A DNA stretch of 64,000 nt from Persicaria tinctoria (Eukaryota > Streptophyta > Magnoliopsida > Caryophyllales > Polygonaceae), in the NCBI GenBank assembly GCA_037127255.1, contig JBANSL010000017.1, forward strand, positions 72,168,857 through 72,232,856, in the 5' to 3' direction. A program made the translations under genes and the position numbers. Below are positions 33,011 to 44,307 of the stretch, in pieces (within the stretch, counting starts at the first letter, position 1; each line of letters starts with the position of its first letter). The notes beneath the pieces were generated by a model that was not told where the DNA came from, ran no database searches, and worked only from the letters and a program-made list of their open reading frames with translations.

Positions 33011-34188
33011 AATTATTGATTTTTTATCCACTAACATTTAAAAAAAAAAGAGATTATATCCGCTTTTATGGGTTTACATACAAATATCTTTGATTGTATA
33101 ACATCCGATATTGTGAATCAAATTAATGGTTTGATTTGATCTACGTCGAAATCATTATAAAAAAAAATATGGATAAACTACTTGTTAATAAAATAAAATA
33201 AAAAGAGTGGATTTGTATTATTTGGATTTGAAAGATTGAAAATTTTACTTTCCACTATTGATCGGGTCCCACACCACAATCTAAAATTTGCGCCCTCCCA
33301 TTTCCGAATCAAAAGAGCAGTTTCTTGTAATTTTTTAGTGGGTCCCACTTCCTCCCAACCTTCACACTCCACACGCGCCCACCAGGGGAGAGTTACAGTG
33401 ATTTAAGTGGGTCCCACGTTTAATTTATTTAAAAAAAGATAAAAATTCCTTTTAACCTGGGTCATCCATTGCAATAAGATCAAAGGTCCACAATTGTGTA
33501 CAAGGTACACCCTAAGGGGTGTGAACAAAAGATCCATGATATATATATATATATAATATATATATATATATATAAAAGAGAGCACGAATTCTCTCAAAAG
33601 TGCCAATTTCGTGATTCCAGTTGAGTAAACCCATGACGAAAAATGCAACAAATTAGACAAGTAACTCTAATCGAATCCCTACTCGATCATCTCATAGCGG
33701 TTTTGTCACAAGAATATTGATATATAGTGAGTTAGTGACAACCGATTTGTTTCGATATTCAACAATCTTACATGACTCCTTATGTATGATGATTTGTTTC
33801 GATATTTCATCGAGCAAACATAAGAAGTAATTACCTCATTAGCAAGAGAAACCTCAAATCTATAACTCTAGTGCCATAGTCGAATTGATTCAATATAATT
33901 ATATAAGTTTGAAATCGAATTAGAAATCAGTTGTCCTAGGCCTAGAAATCAACCACGGAGAAGAATAGATTCGAAGGTATCTAGTGCCATAGTCGAATTG
34001 GGAGGGAAATTAGAGAGAATCAAGAGTAAAGGTTGAGAGATTTTGTATTTGATAATGGATAATCTGCAAATGCAATTCAGAAACCGAGTATCACTATATA
34101 TCAATATTATTTTCATATCATCATCTCCAGATTAAGGATCCAAATTCAAATTACAAGCACGGTTACCAGATCGATCCAGATTCATCTT

Positions 34189-34539
34189 TTACAGCTTATC
34201 GAACGAGGTGAGGGTTCGGAATGGCTGCCAGGGAATATCGTAGACCACCGCGCGGTACTGCCCCTCGGCACCGAGGCTGGCGACGATGACGAGGTCGTAA
34301 TTCATGCCGGCGACGACCTGTTGCAGGCCGCTGGAGACCTTGACGAAGGCGAGATGGTCCGATGCCTCCCTGTTGTGCTCGGCCACGGCGAATTTGGCGA
34401 TCTCCACCACGTACGGATCGCTCGGGTCCTCGATCGGCTCGTAACCGCCGACGAGAGACGGCAGGGGAGCGGGGGCGGAGGAGACGAAGACGAGGAGGTG
34501 GAGGATAAGGAGAGAGGAGATGAAACGGTTCGACTCCAT
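34189..34539 (-). CDS. Secreted phytocystatin (cysteine protease inhibitor)
   Basis: 116 residues, no intron. Residues 1-22 are a signal peptide (Leu/Val-rich core after Arg5). Papain-type cysteine proteases are bound by three sites, all present: Gly31-Gly32 near the mature N terminus, QVVAG at 74-78 (family QxVxG) and Pro103-Trp104. The plant-specific helix signature reads IAKFAVAEHN at 47-56. The length and single domain match small phytocystatins of plant development and defence. The upstream sequence has a TATA box at 34607-34614 and a second, duplicated promoter copy. The opposite-strand ORF is a shadow. Confidence 0.93.
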   Translation of the reverse strand: MESNRFISSLLILHLLVFVSSAPAPLPSLVGGYEPIEDPSDPYVVEIAKFAVAEHNREASDHLAFVKVSSGLQQVVAGMNYDLVIVASLGAEGQYRAVVYDIPWQPFRTLTSFDKL

Positions 34540-34589
34540 CGCCGGTGAGATTTGAATTAGTTGGCTTACCGGAGAAGGCGGAGGAGGTG

Positions 34590-34712
34590 GACGGGGTTTT
34601 AGCCCCCTTTTATAGTGGAAACGGTAAAAGAGTCACGCGTAAAACGCTGGACGGGGTTTATGTTTAATCCCCGTTTTATAAGGAGGGTAACGGCTAAGGA
34701 GTCACGCATAAA
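34590..34712 (-). repeat. Tandemly duplicated cystatin core promoter
   Basis: Two adjacent units (about 34590-34650 and 34651-34712) share, on the plus strand, GGACGGGGTTT, CCC..TTTTATA, GGTAA and GAGTCACGC. Each carries a TATA-like TATAAAA on the minus strand, so a second potential TATA lies about 62 bases further upstream. The copies differ by small indels. Confidence 0.7.
34603..34615 (-). promoter_or_regulatory. TATA box of the phytocystatin gene
   Basis: The minus strand reads CTATAAAAGGGGG, about 70 bases before the ATG at 34539. Confidence 0.75.
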
Positions 34713-35079
34713 TCCGACAGAAGAAACTTATCTCACATTGAATAAAAAAAATAGAAACTTATCTCACATTTAAAATACTCTCTTGCATAAATATGACATT
34801 TTTCAATTTCAATTCTTTTTTCGAAATAGAGATCGACACTCACTTAGGTAGGTGTTATTATTGTGAATGCTCTAAGGAGTCGCGTTTAAAATGGGGAAAT
34901 AGAGAGGCATGAACTTATGTCTCATGGTTTTCTTTTCTTTGGGATAAATTGTATAAAATCAACCATAGATTTTTGTTTTTCGAATTGCCCACATTAGTTT
35001 ATGGATGGAAACTGTTAAATTATAGTATCATTTTATTTATCAAAATTGAATTGTATTACAAAATACATTTACTTTAATA
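34713..35079. other. AT-rich spacer
   Basis: AGAAACTTATCTCACATT is nearly repeated (34723 and 34753). No gene is seen. Confidence 0.5.
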
Positions 35080-35114
35080 CTAGTATTATTACCCGCGACG
35101 TTCGCGGTTTTTTT

Positions 35115-35197
<83 letters not shown>

Positions 35198-36340
35198 TAT
35201 TGATTTAAATAAACTAATAAATTAATTTTTATAATAATTTTTATTTATACATAAAGTACTCATATTTCATTTTTATATATAAAGTCATAAGATTGTTTTG
35301 TTAATAAATTATATTATATTATATTAATTTGTTTGAAATATTTTTTTATTAAATTTTATGCTTGAAATATTTTAATAAAACTTTCATTCAATCGTAAAAT
35401 AAATTAAAGTAAAATCATGTTCGTTGAGATTCAATATATAAACTAAGAGGTCAATTTCACTTATATGTTGTTTTCTCGTGTAGTCTAATCCCTTTTAATC
35501 ACATCAATTAATAATTTCATATCTTTTACCCAACTTATTTGACCAAATCTTGTCTAGAATTATTAGAAAATATATTAAATTGAATTAGATGATATCTTTT
35601 TTGTCATATTATAATACCCTAACAAATAACGTTATCTTTTGTAAAAAAAAAAAACCGATGTATATAAGGAGTATTAATTAATTATGAAAAGATAAGTTGT
35701 TGGATCTTTTTAAGTTTATAATTTAAATATACAATTCAAAGATACCTATGTAGTATATGTATTCATCAAAGAACTACCTAATTCAATTTGGATTCAAAGT
35801 AGTAAGTACCGGCCAATTTTTTTATTTTTATTTCTTATCAAAGACATCCATCAATTAATTATGAAAAATTACATTAAAGATTTTATTAATGATTGTTGTG
35901 TACGTTGTTTAGTAAAAAAAAATACTACGGTTTGACTTCTAATTGAGTTTACCGAATGTGAGATTTAGAGCATTTATAGGTTATCTATATCATATTTTTA
36001 CTTATATATATTATTTTACTGAGTTTTATAAAAATATTTGAAATCTTTGGATTTAAATATAAAAAAGTAGAACCAAACTTTTATTTAATAAATATAAAAA
36101 AACGGAAGCATATCTCAATCACTTAAATTGAAGATCTTTTTAACGGAAAATATACAAAATTGATTGAAATTACACGTAAATAAATTGATTAGACAATTGT
36201 ATGACATAGATTAAATTGATTGGACATTCATTAATTGACGTGTCAACAAAACTCGGCCAGAATGCACCAAAAAAAGACACGTAAGCAAATCGCACCAGAG
36301 CCCGCCACATAGGATTTCCACGCCTCGGTTTTAGTATTAT
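35080..36340 (-). mobile_element. Helitron A (non-autonomous)
   Basis: Read on the minus strand. The 3' end is a hairpin (CCGCGAACGTCGCGG) about 10 bases before CTAG (35083-35080) followed by T, as in plant Helitrons. The 5' end lies near 36340 with ACTAAAACCGAGG. The body is AT-rich and includes a (TA)36 run (35121-35192). No Rep/helicase is seen. Confidence 0.65.
35121..35192. repeat. (TA)n microsatellite
   Basis: About 72 bases of pure TA inside Helitron A. Confidence 0.95.
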
Positions 36341-36347
36341 ACTAGTA

Positions 36348-37521
36348 CTAGTATATGTTACCCGCCCGTTGTGCGGTTTTTTTATAATTATATTATGTAT
36401 TGTTTATATTAAGTTTTTTTATTAACATATTAAATTTTTTTTGCTATTATATTGTCACACGGTATTTTTTAAAACAATATCTAGTGATAAATTTGATATT
36501 TATTTTAAAATGGTATTAATATTAAATTTTAATTATTACTATAAAAGTTTATATAGGTCAAATAAGTAATAGAGAGATTATAAAATAAATTGATTTGTCG
36601 CTATACTATAAAATCTACATGGTTGTTATAACCAATATTTAAATTCAATTTATTATATATATTTTTACAATCTCTAAGGTACTATATAGATAATACTTTT
36701 TGTTTACTTATCCAGCGTACGATTGTTGACTTCTCCTTACGAACTGAAATTGACCACCGTTTAGTTCTAAGTTACTGTTAAGATTTAAAAACCACTCTAA
36801 TCTTATAAATTAAAAGGAGAAGGGAGAAAACTACCTATAATCTATATAATATGGAAGGGAGAAAACTCTCTATAATCTATATCATATACTAAAATTTTCA
36901 CAAAACATGAAAATTGGGGTTGTATCATGTGATCAATGTATTTTTGTTAAATGAAGGGAGCATTTTAATATACTATAAAATGATACGGATTACAATATAA
37001 TGTATTATTATTATATTACGATGAATGTGTGCTAATCTTGTGAAGATAATGGACAAAAGCAATTTCAAGATTTCACAAATCAGAAAATTGCGACATACTT
37101 GCTGGTAGTACCGTCTTAATATTCCCATTAAAATCGATGAAAATAAACCTTAAATTTAGTTTAAATGGACAAAGTAAAATATTAATATCTAAAAAAAATT
37201 TAGCAACATAGAAATTAGTCAGATTAGAATTAATATGTATGATGTACAATACTTAAATATTATATTTGTTTTAGATTACAAAGTTAAAAAATATTTTACA
37301 AATAAAAATAATATTGGATATATTATTTGTTTTAAAAAGATAAGTTTTTTACCTAACTATATTGACTTATTAATAAATGTGGCTAAAAAAAATACCATTT
37401 TAATCCAGAATATGACCCATATGTAAAAATAACCTCGTTTTAATCCAAAAATCTCATATATATAAGAAACGAAATCGCACCATATGCCGTTTCAGACCTC
37501 TGTTTTAGTATTTTATATAGA
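36348..37521 (-). mobile_element. Helitron B (non-autonomous)
   Basis: Minus-strand 3' end: hairpin CCGCACAACGGGCGG and terminal CTAG (36351-36348). The 5' end begins TCTATATAAAATACTAAAAC (37521 downward). It starts only a few bases after Helitron A ends. No coding sequence; AT-rich. Confidence 0.65.
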
Positions 37522-39154
37522 TATATAGATATAGATATTATAGATTTCTTTTGTAAAATTTGATGGCGGTATACATTGATTCATTTTTTAAAATTTTCTC
37601 ATCAAATTTGACACGTATTATCTATTGAAAAATATTGATGGGGGTATATACATATTGAAAAGATAAATTATACTCTATTGACTTATTAATAATGAACCAA
37701 ATATTGTGATACGTATGCAAAAATATTGACGGTGATAAATTATGACAAAAAGATAAATAATTGACATAGATCAAAAAGATAATATCGTATCAATCCATAG
37801 TATGACACGTGTGCAATATTAATTGATGTAGATAAAAAAAAAGATATTTTTATATATACGAAGATAATTGTATACAAATAAAATCAAACAAATATTCATT
37901 ATTTTTCTTTCTGAATCCTTTTTATTTTCCGGATAAAATCAATAAAAAAAGAAGAAAAAAAAAGAAGGAAAGAAGCTACATGACGATTAATTTCGAATTT
38001 AGTTCAAGAAATTTATATTATCATGGATGAACGATTGGATATATCGAAAGTATTCGGTCCGACACAATTTATGGTGCAATTCAAGCTATCGTCTAAGATC
38101 TTTTAGAAATGGAATATTGGGTACATTAGAGTTTTCCCTAATTCCGTTATTGAATATATCCGCTAAGTGAAACCATTGGTTTCAACTTTCAACCTAAAGA
38201 TTGCTGTTTTTTTATTATTATTATATATATTATATTTAATTTGATCTAAAACATGCAATAATTAACCAATTATTGGATAGATTGTTTGATATAAAAAGAT
38301 AAGTTTTTTACCTAACCATATTGACTTATTAATTTATATGATAAAAAAAATATTATTTTATTTGTGATTTAAAGATATATTCCGGATGAAAAAATTAACT
38401 TGATGTGGCTAAAAGATGAGGATTATGTTAACTAAATGATACTACATCCGTTGCAAAATATAAGGGCTTTTGCTTTTTGGCACGTTTTTTAATGAGCTAA
38501 AAACTCCATGAAATATTAAATTTTTATTAAATTTTTTTACATATTATTATACATATTGTTAATATGTATAATACTATGTAAAAAAATTTAATAAAAAATT
38601 AATATTTCATGGAGTTTTTAGCTCATTAAAAAACGTGCCAAAAAGCAAAAGCCCTTATATTTTGCAACGGAGGTAGTAGGTTTTATTTCTTTTCTAAAAT
38701 TTTATTTGTAAAAAAAAACTATTTGATAAGGAAGATAACAAAAAATAAGAAAAAGGGGGAGACGTAGAACATAGTAGAGAGTGAGAGAGAGCACCGATAT
38801 TTTATTGTTCATGAGATTTTATCATATATATATGTATATTCAATTTGATTTAAAACTTAGAATAATCGACTAAATATTGGATAGGTTATTTCATCTGAAA
38901 AGATAAGTTTTCCAACTAAATAAAACGTAAAGTTGAATATTTACAAAAAATGATATAGTCATAATTAATTTCAGTGGTCTAGAAAGATAAGTTTTTTACC
39001 TAACTATATTGGTTTATTAATTGATGTGGCCCAGAAATATAATACCGCTTTAATCCAGAAAATGCCACATCAGCAAAAATAATCCCGTTTAATCCAGAAA
39101 ATTCCGTGTCCATGAGGTCGCGCTAGCGGCCTCTGTTTTACTATTTTATATAGA
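37522..39154 (-). mobile_element. Helitron C, 3' end not recognised
   Basis: The 5' end on the minus strand is TCTATATAAAATAGTAAAAC (39154 downward), followed by AGAGGCCGCTAGCGCGACC and two copies of TTTTCTGGATTAAA, the same sub-terminal pattern as D and E. No terminal hairpin with CTAG is clear near 37522, so the low boundary is only where Helitron B ends. It contains a Stowaway MITE. Confidence 0.5.
38442..38676. mobile_element. Near-perfect Stowaway MITE hairpin
   Basis: 235 bp. The two arms are almost perfect inverted repeats over nearly the whole element (left CTACATCCGTTGCAAAATAT, right ATATTTTGCAACGGAGGTAG), flanked by TA (38440-38441 and 38677-38678). The near identity of the arms suggests a young copy or strong pairing constraint. 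Transcribed, it would form a long duplex. Confidence 0.85.
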
Positions 39155-39164
39155 TAGATTATAT

Positions 39165-41784
39165 AGATATGTTACCCGTGCTCTTGCACGGCATGTTAAT
39201 TTTTTTACTATTATATTCTCGTATATTATTTTTTAAAACAAAATCTATTGATAAATTTGACAGTTATTTTTAAATGATATTAATATTAAATTTAGATTGT
39301 TACTATAAAAGTTAACATAAAATTGGATAAAATATTATCCAGATTTAATCTTATTGTTTTCAATGGATAATATATTTTTTTTTTATCATAAATAGATTGG
39401 TGATTGATCATATATGATTAATTAATTATCTAATAAGGCTTACTTTATAATTCATAAAAATAAATTCATTTTGATATATATGAGTTATGAGTTGAAGTGA
39501 TATTTTATTAAGTGAAAATTTTATAGCCTACTTTTTTAACGTGAATTTTATAGCGTATATATTGATTAAGAACTTATATGTGTTATTTCAAATGGTTGCC
39601 ACATATTTCTTCATAATGTGATTGATCAATTTATTTTAGTTAAATAAAAAAAATTAATTTTTATTTATTTTAATGATAGAAAACCTATCTACGGTGTCTT
39701 GAATATATACTTTAATCTTGCAATTACCTAACTACGGTCTTATTTACAAATATTAATATATATAGTTTAATACTATGATAAATTATGTAGTATGTACCCA
39801 TATTAACTCCTAATAAGTTCCAAAATAGTAAGTTGTTTAATAAATTATATTTTATTATATCAATTATCCATGTTTAATTTTTTATTATTAAATCGTGAAA
39901 GTAAAAAAAAAGTCTTATTTTAAAATAAGACTCTACTTTAATCTAAATATAAGGTTATATTGTATAGATTATCCGATCTAAAAAGATAAATTAAGAGTAC
40001 ATTGAGTTCAGATCAGTATACAGCACACACATATATAGAAAAATCAACATTTAAACATATATATAATAGATAAATAAATTATGTTTGATTGAAATTAATA
40101 TACTAAAATTTTCTTTAATAAATAAATCAAAATCTTCAAGAAAATTTTAAGATAAAAATAAAAAGTACACAAAATCATAGAATAAAATTTATCTATTTGG
40201 CTATTTTCCTATTTAATTTTTTTTTTACTAATAAGGAAAGCCCTCTCCAATTCTCTATATATTCAATTTGCTCCTACGCCACAATTCATAATAATGACTA
40301 TATAACAAATTATATACTGATTTTTTTTCCTGCCAAGCTTCAACGGGTTATGAATTGAATTAATTGTATTTATCAATTATGGGTGTATCCAATTAGCGGT
40401 GTATTTCTATCCAATTAATTAATTAGAAAACTTATTTTTTTAGTTTAAATAATCTTATCCAGTATTTGGTCAATTATTCAATGTTTTAGATCAAAATGAA
40501 TATAATTTATCTATATATAAATATGTATTATGCCCTCAAATTTTGGTCAATTATTCTACTTTTAGATCAAATTGAATATAATATATTTAAACGTAAAATA
40601 ATTATCGCCTCCGCTATATACACCACAAACCCTGTATTTTTCTAAAGGGGCTAGTTAGTGATGGTGACTTACTCGTCAAAAACAACGTGCATTTTTAAAG
40701 GTAGATTTACGATGTATTTAAAAACACCCATAATTATTTTAAAATAATCTGAACCTACTTTTCTCATAAAACATCAAGAGTTAAACTTTGTAAACTATAT
40801 TGATATGAATTTAAAAGATAGCATTCCGTATTCATTTCCTAGGTCCTAGCTAATACTCAACGTGAATCTATACTCAACGTGGATCCAAGATTTCAAGTAA
40901 CAATCTATACTCAACGTGAATCTATATTCACTTGAATTTATTTGTTTTTAATAAAATTGGTTGGAATACTAACAATTTTTTTATGGCTATATGTTGTACG
41001 TAGTTTATATATTATGATTTTTTTATAATATTTTGTAACTTATTTGAATATAATTATTTTTATTTGAATATACTGACACCTTACCCAACGTTAAACTATA
41101 CTATGTTGTACGTAGTTCTAAATATAATTATTTTTAATAAAAACTATTTATTATGGTTAGCGGTGGATTTTAGCAAGTTGAAAGATTTTGGTTTATTGTT
41201 AGTTATTTTACCTTGAATGATCAGTTAAACATTATTTGACCGAATTAAGATATAAGGTTGTATTGGATAGATTATTTGATCTAAAAAGATAAGTTTTCTA
41301 CCTAAATACTCCATATATTGACTTATTAATTGATATGGCTCAAAAATATATCACCACTTTAATCCAGAAAATGACACGTAAACAAAAATAATCTCGTTTA
41401 ATCCAGAAAATTATGTGGACGCGAATTAATAAATTAATAACTATTTTACGATTCATGTTTACCACTAATAAAAATAAAGCATAAATTAAAACTAATTAAT
41501 GTACGTATTTTAAACATGATAATAAAATAAATTAAATGAAGGTATTTTAAACATGATAATAAAATAAAGTTAGTTAATATGAAATATCTTGTAACTCGGT
41601 AAAGATTAAAACAAAACTAATGAATATGGGATGGAAGATTTATTGTCATCCAAACTCGGTAAAACAAACTATACTCGGCAGACTCCTAATTAATCCATCA
41701 TCCACCTCAAATCTGTGTGTAGACTGTAGAGCGTCAGTAGTCCAATCTTCATTCACATGATACAATTTTAGATAAAACTATTTT

Positions 41785-41864
<80 letters not shown>

Positions 41865-42347
41865 AAGCGGCGCAACAAATCTACATATGATGAATAAAGC
41901 TATTTTAGGGACCTTATTTTAGGAATATAAAGCTATTATACATGTAGTAGGATCTATACATAATGAATAAAGTCAAAACTATACCTCTTGAAGCGGCAAA
42001 TTTTGATTTGCAACTATTAAAAGTTGTTGATCCATACAAATATATTCAATTTATCTAAGAAGATAAAATTTTCAACTAAGTATGATATAAGGTTGAATAT
42101 TTTTTTATACACATATATTCAATTTTATCTAAAAAGATGGAATATTTGAAAAAGATTGGTTATATTGAATAGATTATTGATGTTTTTACTAATTATATTG
42201 GCTTATTAATTGGTGGGGCCTAGAAATATAATACCGTTTTAATCCAGAAAATGCCACGCATGCACAAATAATCTCGTTTAATCCAGAAAATTCCGTGGGC
42301 ATGATGTCGCTCCAGCAGTCTCTGTTTTAGTATTTTATATATATAGA
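39165..42347 (-). mobile_element. Helitron D (about 3.2 kb, non-autonomous)
   Basis: The minus-strand 3' hairpin is perfect (GCCGTGCAAGAGCACGGG, 39175-39192), but the terminal CTRR is eroded. The 5' end starts TCTATATATATAAAATACTA (42347 downward). Two TTTTCTGGATTAAA copies follow, as in the neighbours. The body is AT-rich with a (TA)36 run (41790-41862). A second 5'-end-like segment near 41340-41420 suggests a nested or internally duplicated copy. Confidence 0.6.
41790..41862. repeat. (TA)n microsatellite
   Basis: About 73 bases of AT dinucleotides inside Helitron D. Confidence 0.95.
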
Positions 42348-42529
42348 TATTGATGATTTGATAATTTATCATTTTATGAACATTTTTTACACATAAAGAT
42401 TGTGGAATCAAATTTATGGGGTTTATTAGAGGGATTCCAAGGGCTAAAAACACCTAGCACGAGCATTTCCCTCAACTAAAAAGTAAAAACAAAAGAAAAA
42501 AGAGAAGAAACATATTTTCTAAAGTGGAT

Positions 42530-43530
42530 TTTTTTTTATAAGAATTCGAGATCAAGCAAACCTATTTCTCGAGAAGCCGACGAATCGGCAGGCGAAAACC
42601 ACCTAAACATACAATAAAAATAGAAAACAACGCTAAGAAACAAGTAAAAATAACTCTACAACACTAACAATCTAAAAAAGAATTTCTCCCAACACTTGCA
42701 GACGAGGGCGAAGAACGAAGTCAAGCACTACCGAAACAGTAGCACTGCGGGCCGATGGTACAACAGGAATCTATCTTCCATGGAAAGTGTAGACAAAATT
42801 CCAAGGAAGCTCTTTCCCGGATACGGAGTCGCCCTGAACGCACCACCTCAATCTCAGCCAGTCCTGACTCCAAACTTCACACCCCAACCAAACAGAAGAC
42901 CTCATAGAAACACCGAAAGTAGAGCCACACACTGCTCGTCCAAAAACGCCAACAGAATTATCCAACCGAAATTTAGTCAAGCCCTTCGGAATTTAGTCAA
43001 CGCCCTTTCGGGATTTAGTTTAAGCCATTTGCGGGTTGTAGACATGCCCTTTCTGGCTTATATATAGTCATTTCTGGCTTATATATAGTCAAATAAATAT
43101 ATAAATATATGCTGTTTTTTTGGAGTTTACTGAACCTTTGCACGCCAAGGAATCAACAATTTCGCATGCAACCGAGGAGCACAGGGGACCGCCGTTGGGC
43201 CACATCCTCATGCCCTGGCCTCGTTCTATAATTTGGGGTTTCTTAGATATCATGACCTAGGTCGTATTTTCATCATATACATGATTTTTTTTTTTATACT
43301 AGTAAAGATTTGGATGTGGTTAACTCATGTTAGACAACCATGGTATTATGTATGATGCAAATGCGAAAATCTCTATTCTCTAGAGACACCAACATATCAG
43401 CAGTTTGGAAGAGGCATGCAATGCGGTCCGCACACCTATTGACTTCACGCAAGACGGGAGAGAATCCCATCACCTTGAATTGTTGCATGCCAAATATTAG
43501 TAATAAGGATTTCAATCTCTCAACAACATT
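42530..43530 (-). mobile_element. LINE remnant, 3' part (LINE C)
   Basis: A poly-T on the plus strand (42530-42538) is the tail of a minus-strand LINE. Just inside it lies a conserved plant-LINE 3' segment (minus strand TCGGCTTCTCGAGAAATAGG). On the minus strand 43515-43330 retains VLREVNRCADRIACL, the C terminus of the RVT_3 RNase H. The middle (42690-43070) has an ORF with no recognised motif, so this may be two pieces. Confidence 0.55.
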
Positions 43531-43543
43531 ACCACTATCTAGC

Positions 43544-43830
43544 TAGGCATGTCCACGGGTCGGACTCGTCGGGTTGGGAACTCATGATCCGAATCCGAAC
43601 CCATAGGCCATAGGGTGGCAGGTTGACGGGTCTAGGTGACCCGTCGGGTCTTACTTTTTATATAAAAAAATTGATTTTAAGATATTTTTTTTGGCAAATA
43701 CCACCTTTTTCAAAAAATAAAAATAAATTGTTGATCCTAATCCGAAGCCATAACCCGCCATGATTCGAGACCCGTATGATCCGGACCCGCCGGATCCAGA
43801 ACTCATTTGACCCGTCAGGTCACGGGCCTA
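43544..43830. mobile_element. Foldback MITE rich in GACCCG/CGGGTC
   Basis: Left end TAGGCATGTCCACGGGTCGG and right end (reverse complement TAGGCCCGTGACCTGACGGG) are inverted. GACCCG/CGGGTC words fill both arms around a T-rich centre. Its type resembles hAT MITEs, but no exact 8-bp duplication is seen. Confidence 0.6.
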
Positions 43831-43961
43831 CCGTTATCTCCTTCCACTAAAATATGTGATATCCCAAACTCCCTTATCTTCATAATTCGATCTAAAGATC
43901 CAATCTTTCAGATTTGGATCCGTTTTTTTTTTGCTTATTGGATCACTTACCACTTAACCAT

Positions 43962-44091
43962 TTCGGGATGGCTCAACTGGAAAAGACTTGTGGGTAGTAC
44001 CCAAAGGTTTCCGGTTCGAACCGCGGATGACCGCTCTTTATTTACCAATTCAAAGATCACTCACCAGGTTTCAAACGAAAAGTTTTTTTTT
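43962..44091 (+). mobile_element. tRNA-derived SINE ending in poly-T
   Basis: A Pol III A box (TGGCTCAACTGG, 43969-43980) and B box (GGTTCGAACC, 44013-44022) stand 32 bases apart, followed by about 70 tRNA-unrelated bases ending in nine T (44083-44091). This matches short plant SINEs such as the Au type, which end in poly-T. It lies about 215 bases before the MO25 start codon, so it may touch that gene's promoter or leader. It does not fold as a full tRNA. Confidence 0.65.
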
Positions 44092-44307
44092 GGGTGAATA
44101 TTGTGAAGAGAGGGGCGAAAGAAAGGGGCCAAACGAACTGATCAGATCACACCCTAGGAGAGAGAGAAAGGGAAAGCGCGAATTCGCGATTGAAGAGCAC
44201 TCGCCGGAGGTTGCTCCACATTATCCGCTGATCGGAGGCATCCAATCGGAGCATTTCAGCCATTATTTACGGCCACCAGGAGGCGGCGAAGAGCGAGGCG
44301 ATAACCA

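Larger units (their letters stand above)
31454..33538. mobile_element. 2.1-kb TIR element seated in a (TA)n tract
   Basis: Left end GGTGTTCACAACCCTTAGAG and right end (reverse complement GTTCACACCCCTTAGGGTGT) form inverted repeats of about 60 bp, both including GTGTACCTTGTACACAA and TTGATCTTAT. Both ends abut TA dinucleotide runs (31433-31453 and 33539-33572), so the element appears to have entered a (TA)n tract. The interior holds a GC-rich gene-like segment and tandem repeats. No transposase is seen. Long TIRs suggest a Mutator-like or similar non-autonomous element, but the class is open. Confidence 0.7.

Noticed and set aside
43962..44040. Possible tRNA gene (A and B boxes present)
   Set aside because: No acceptor-stem complementarity or anticodon arm is found. 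With a tRNA-unrelated 3' part and poly-T end, a SINE fits better.
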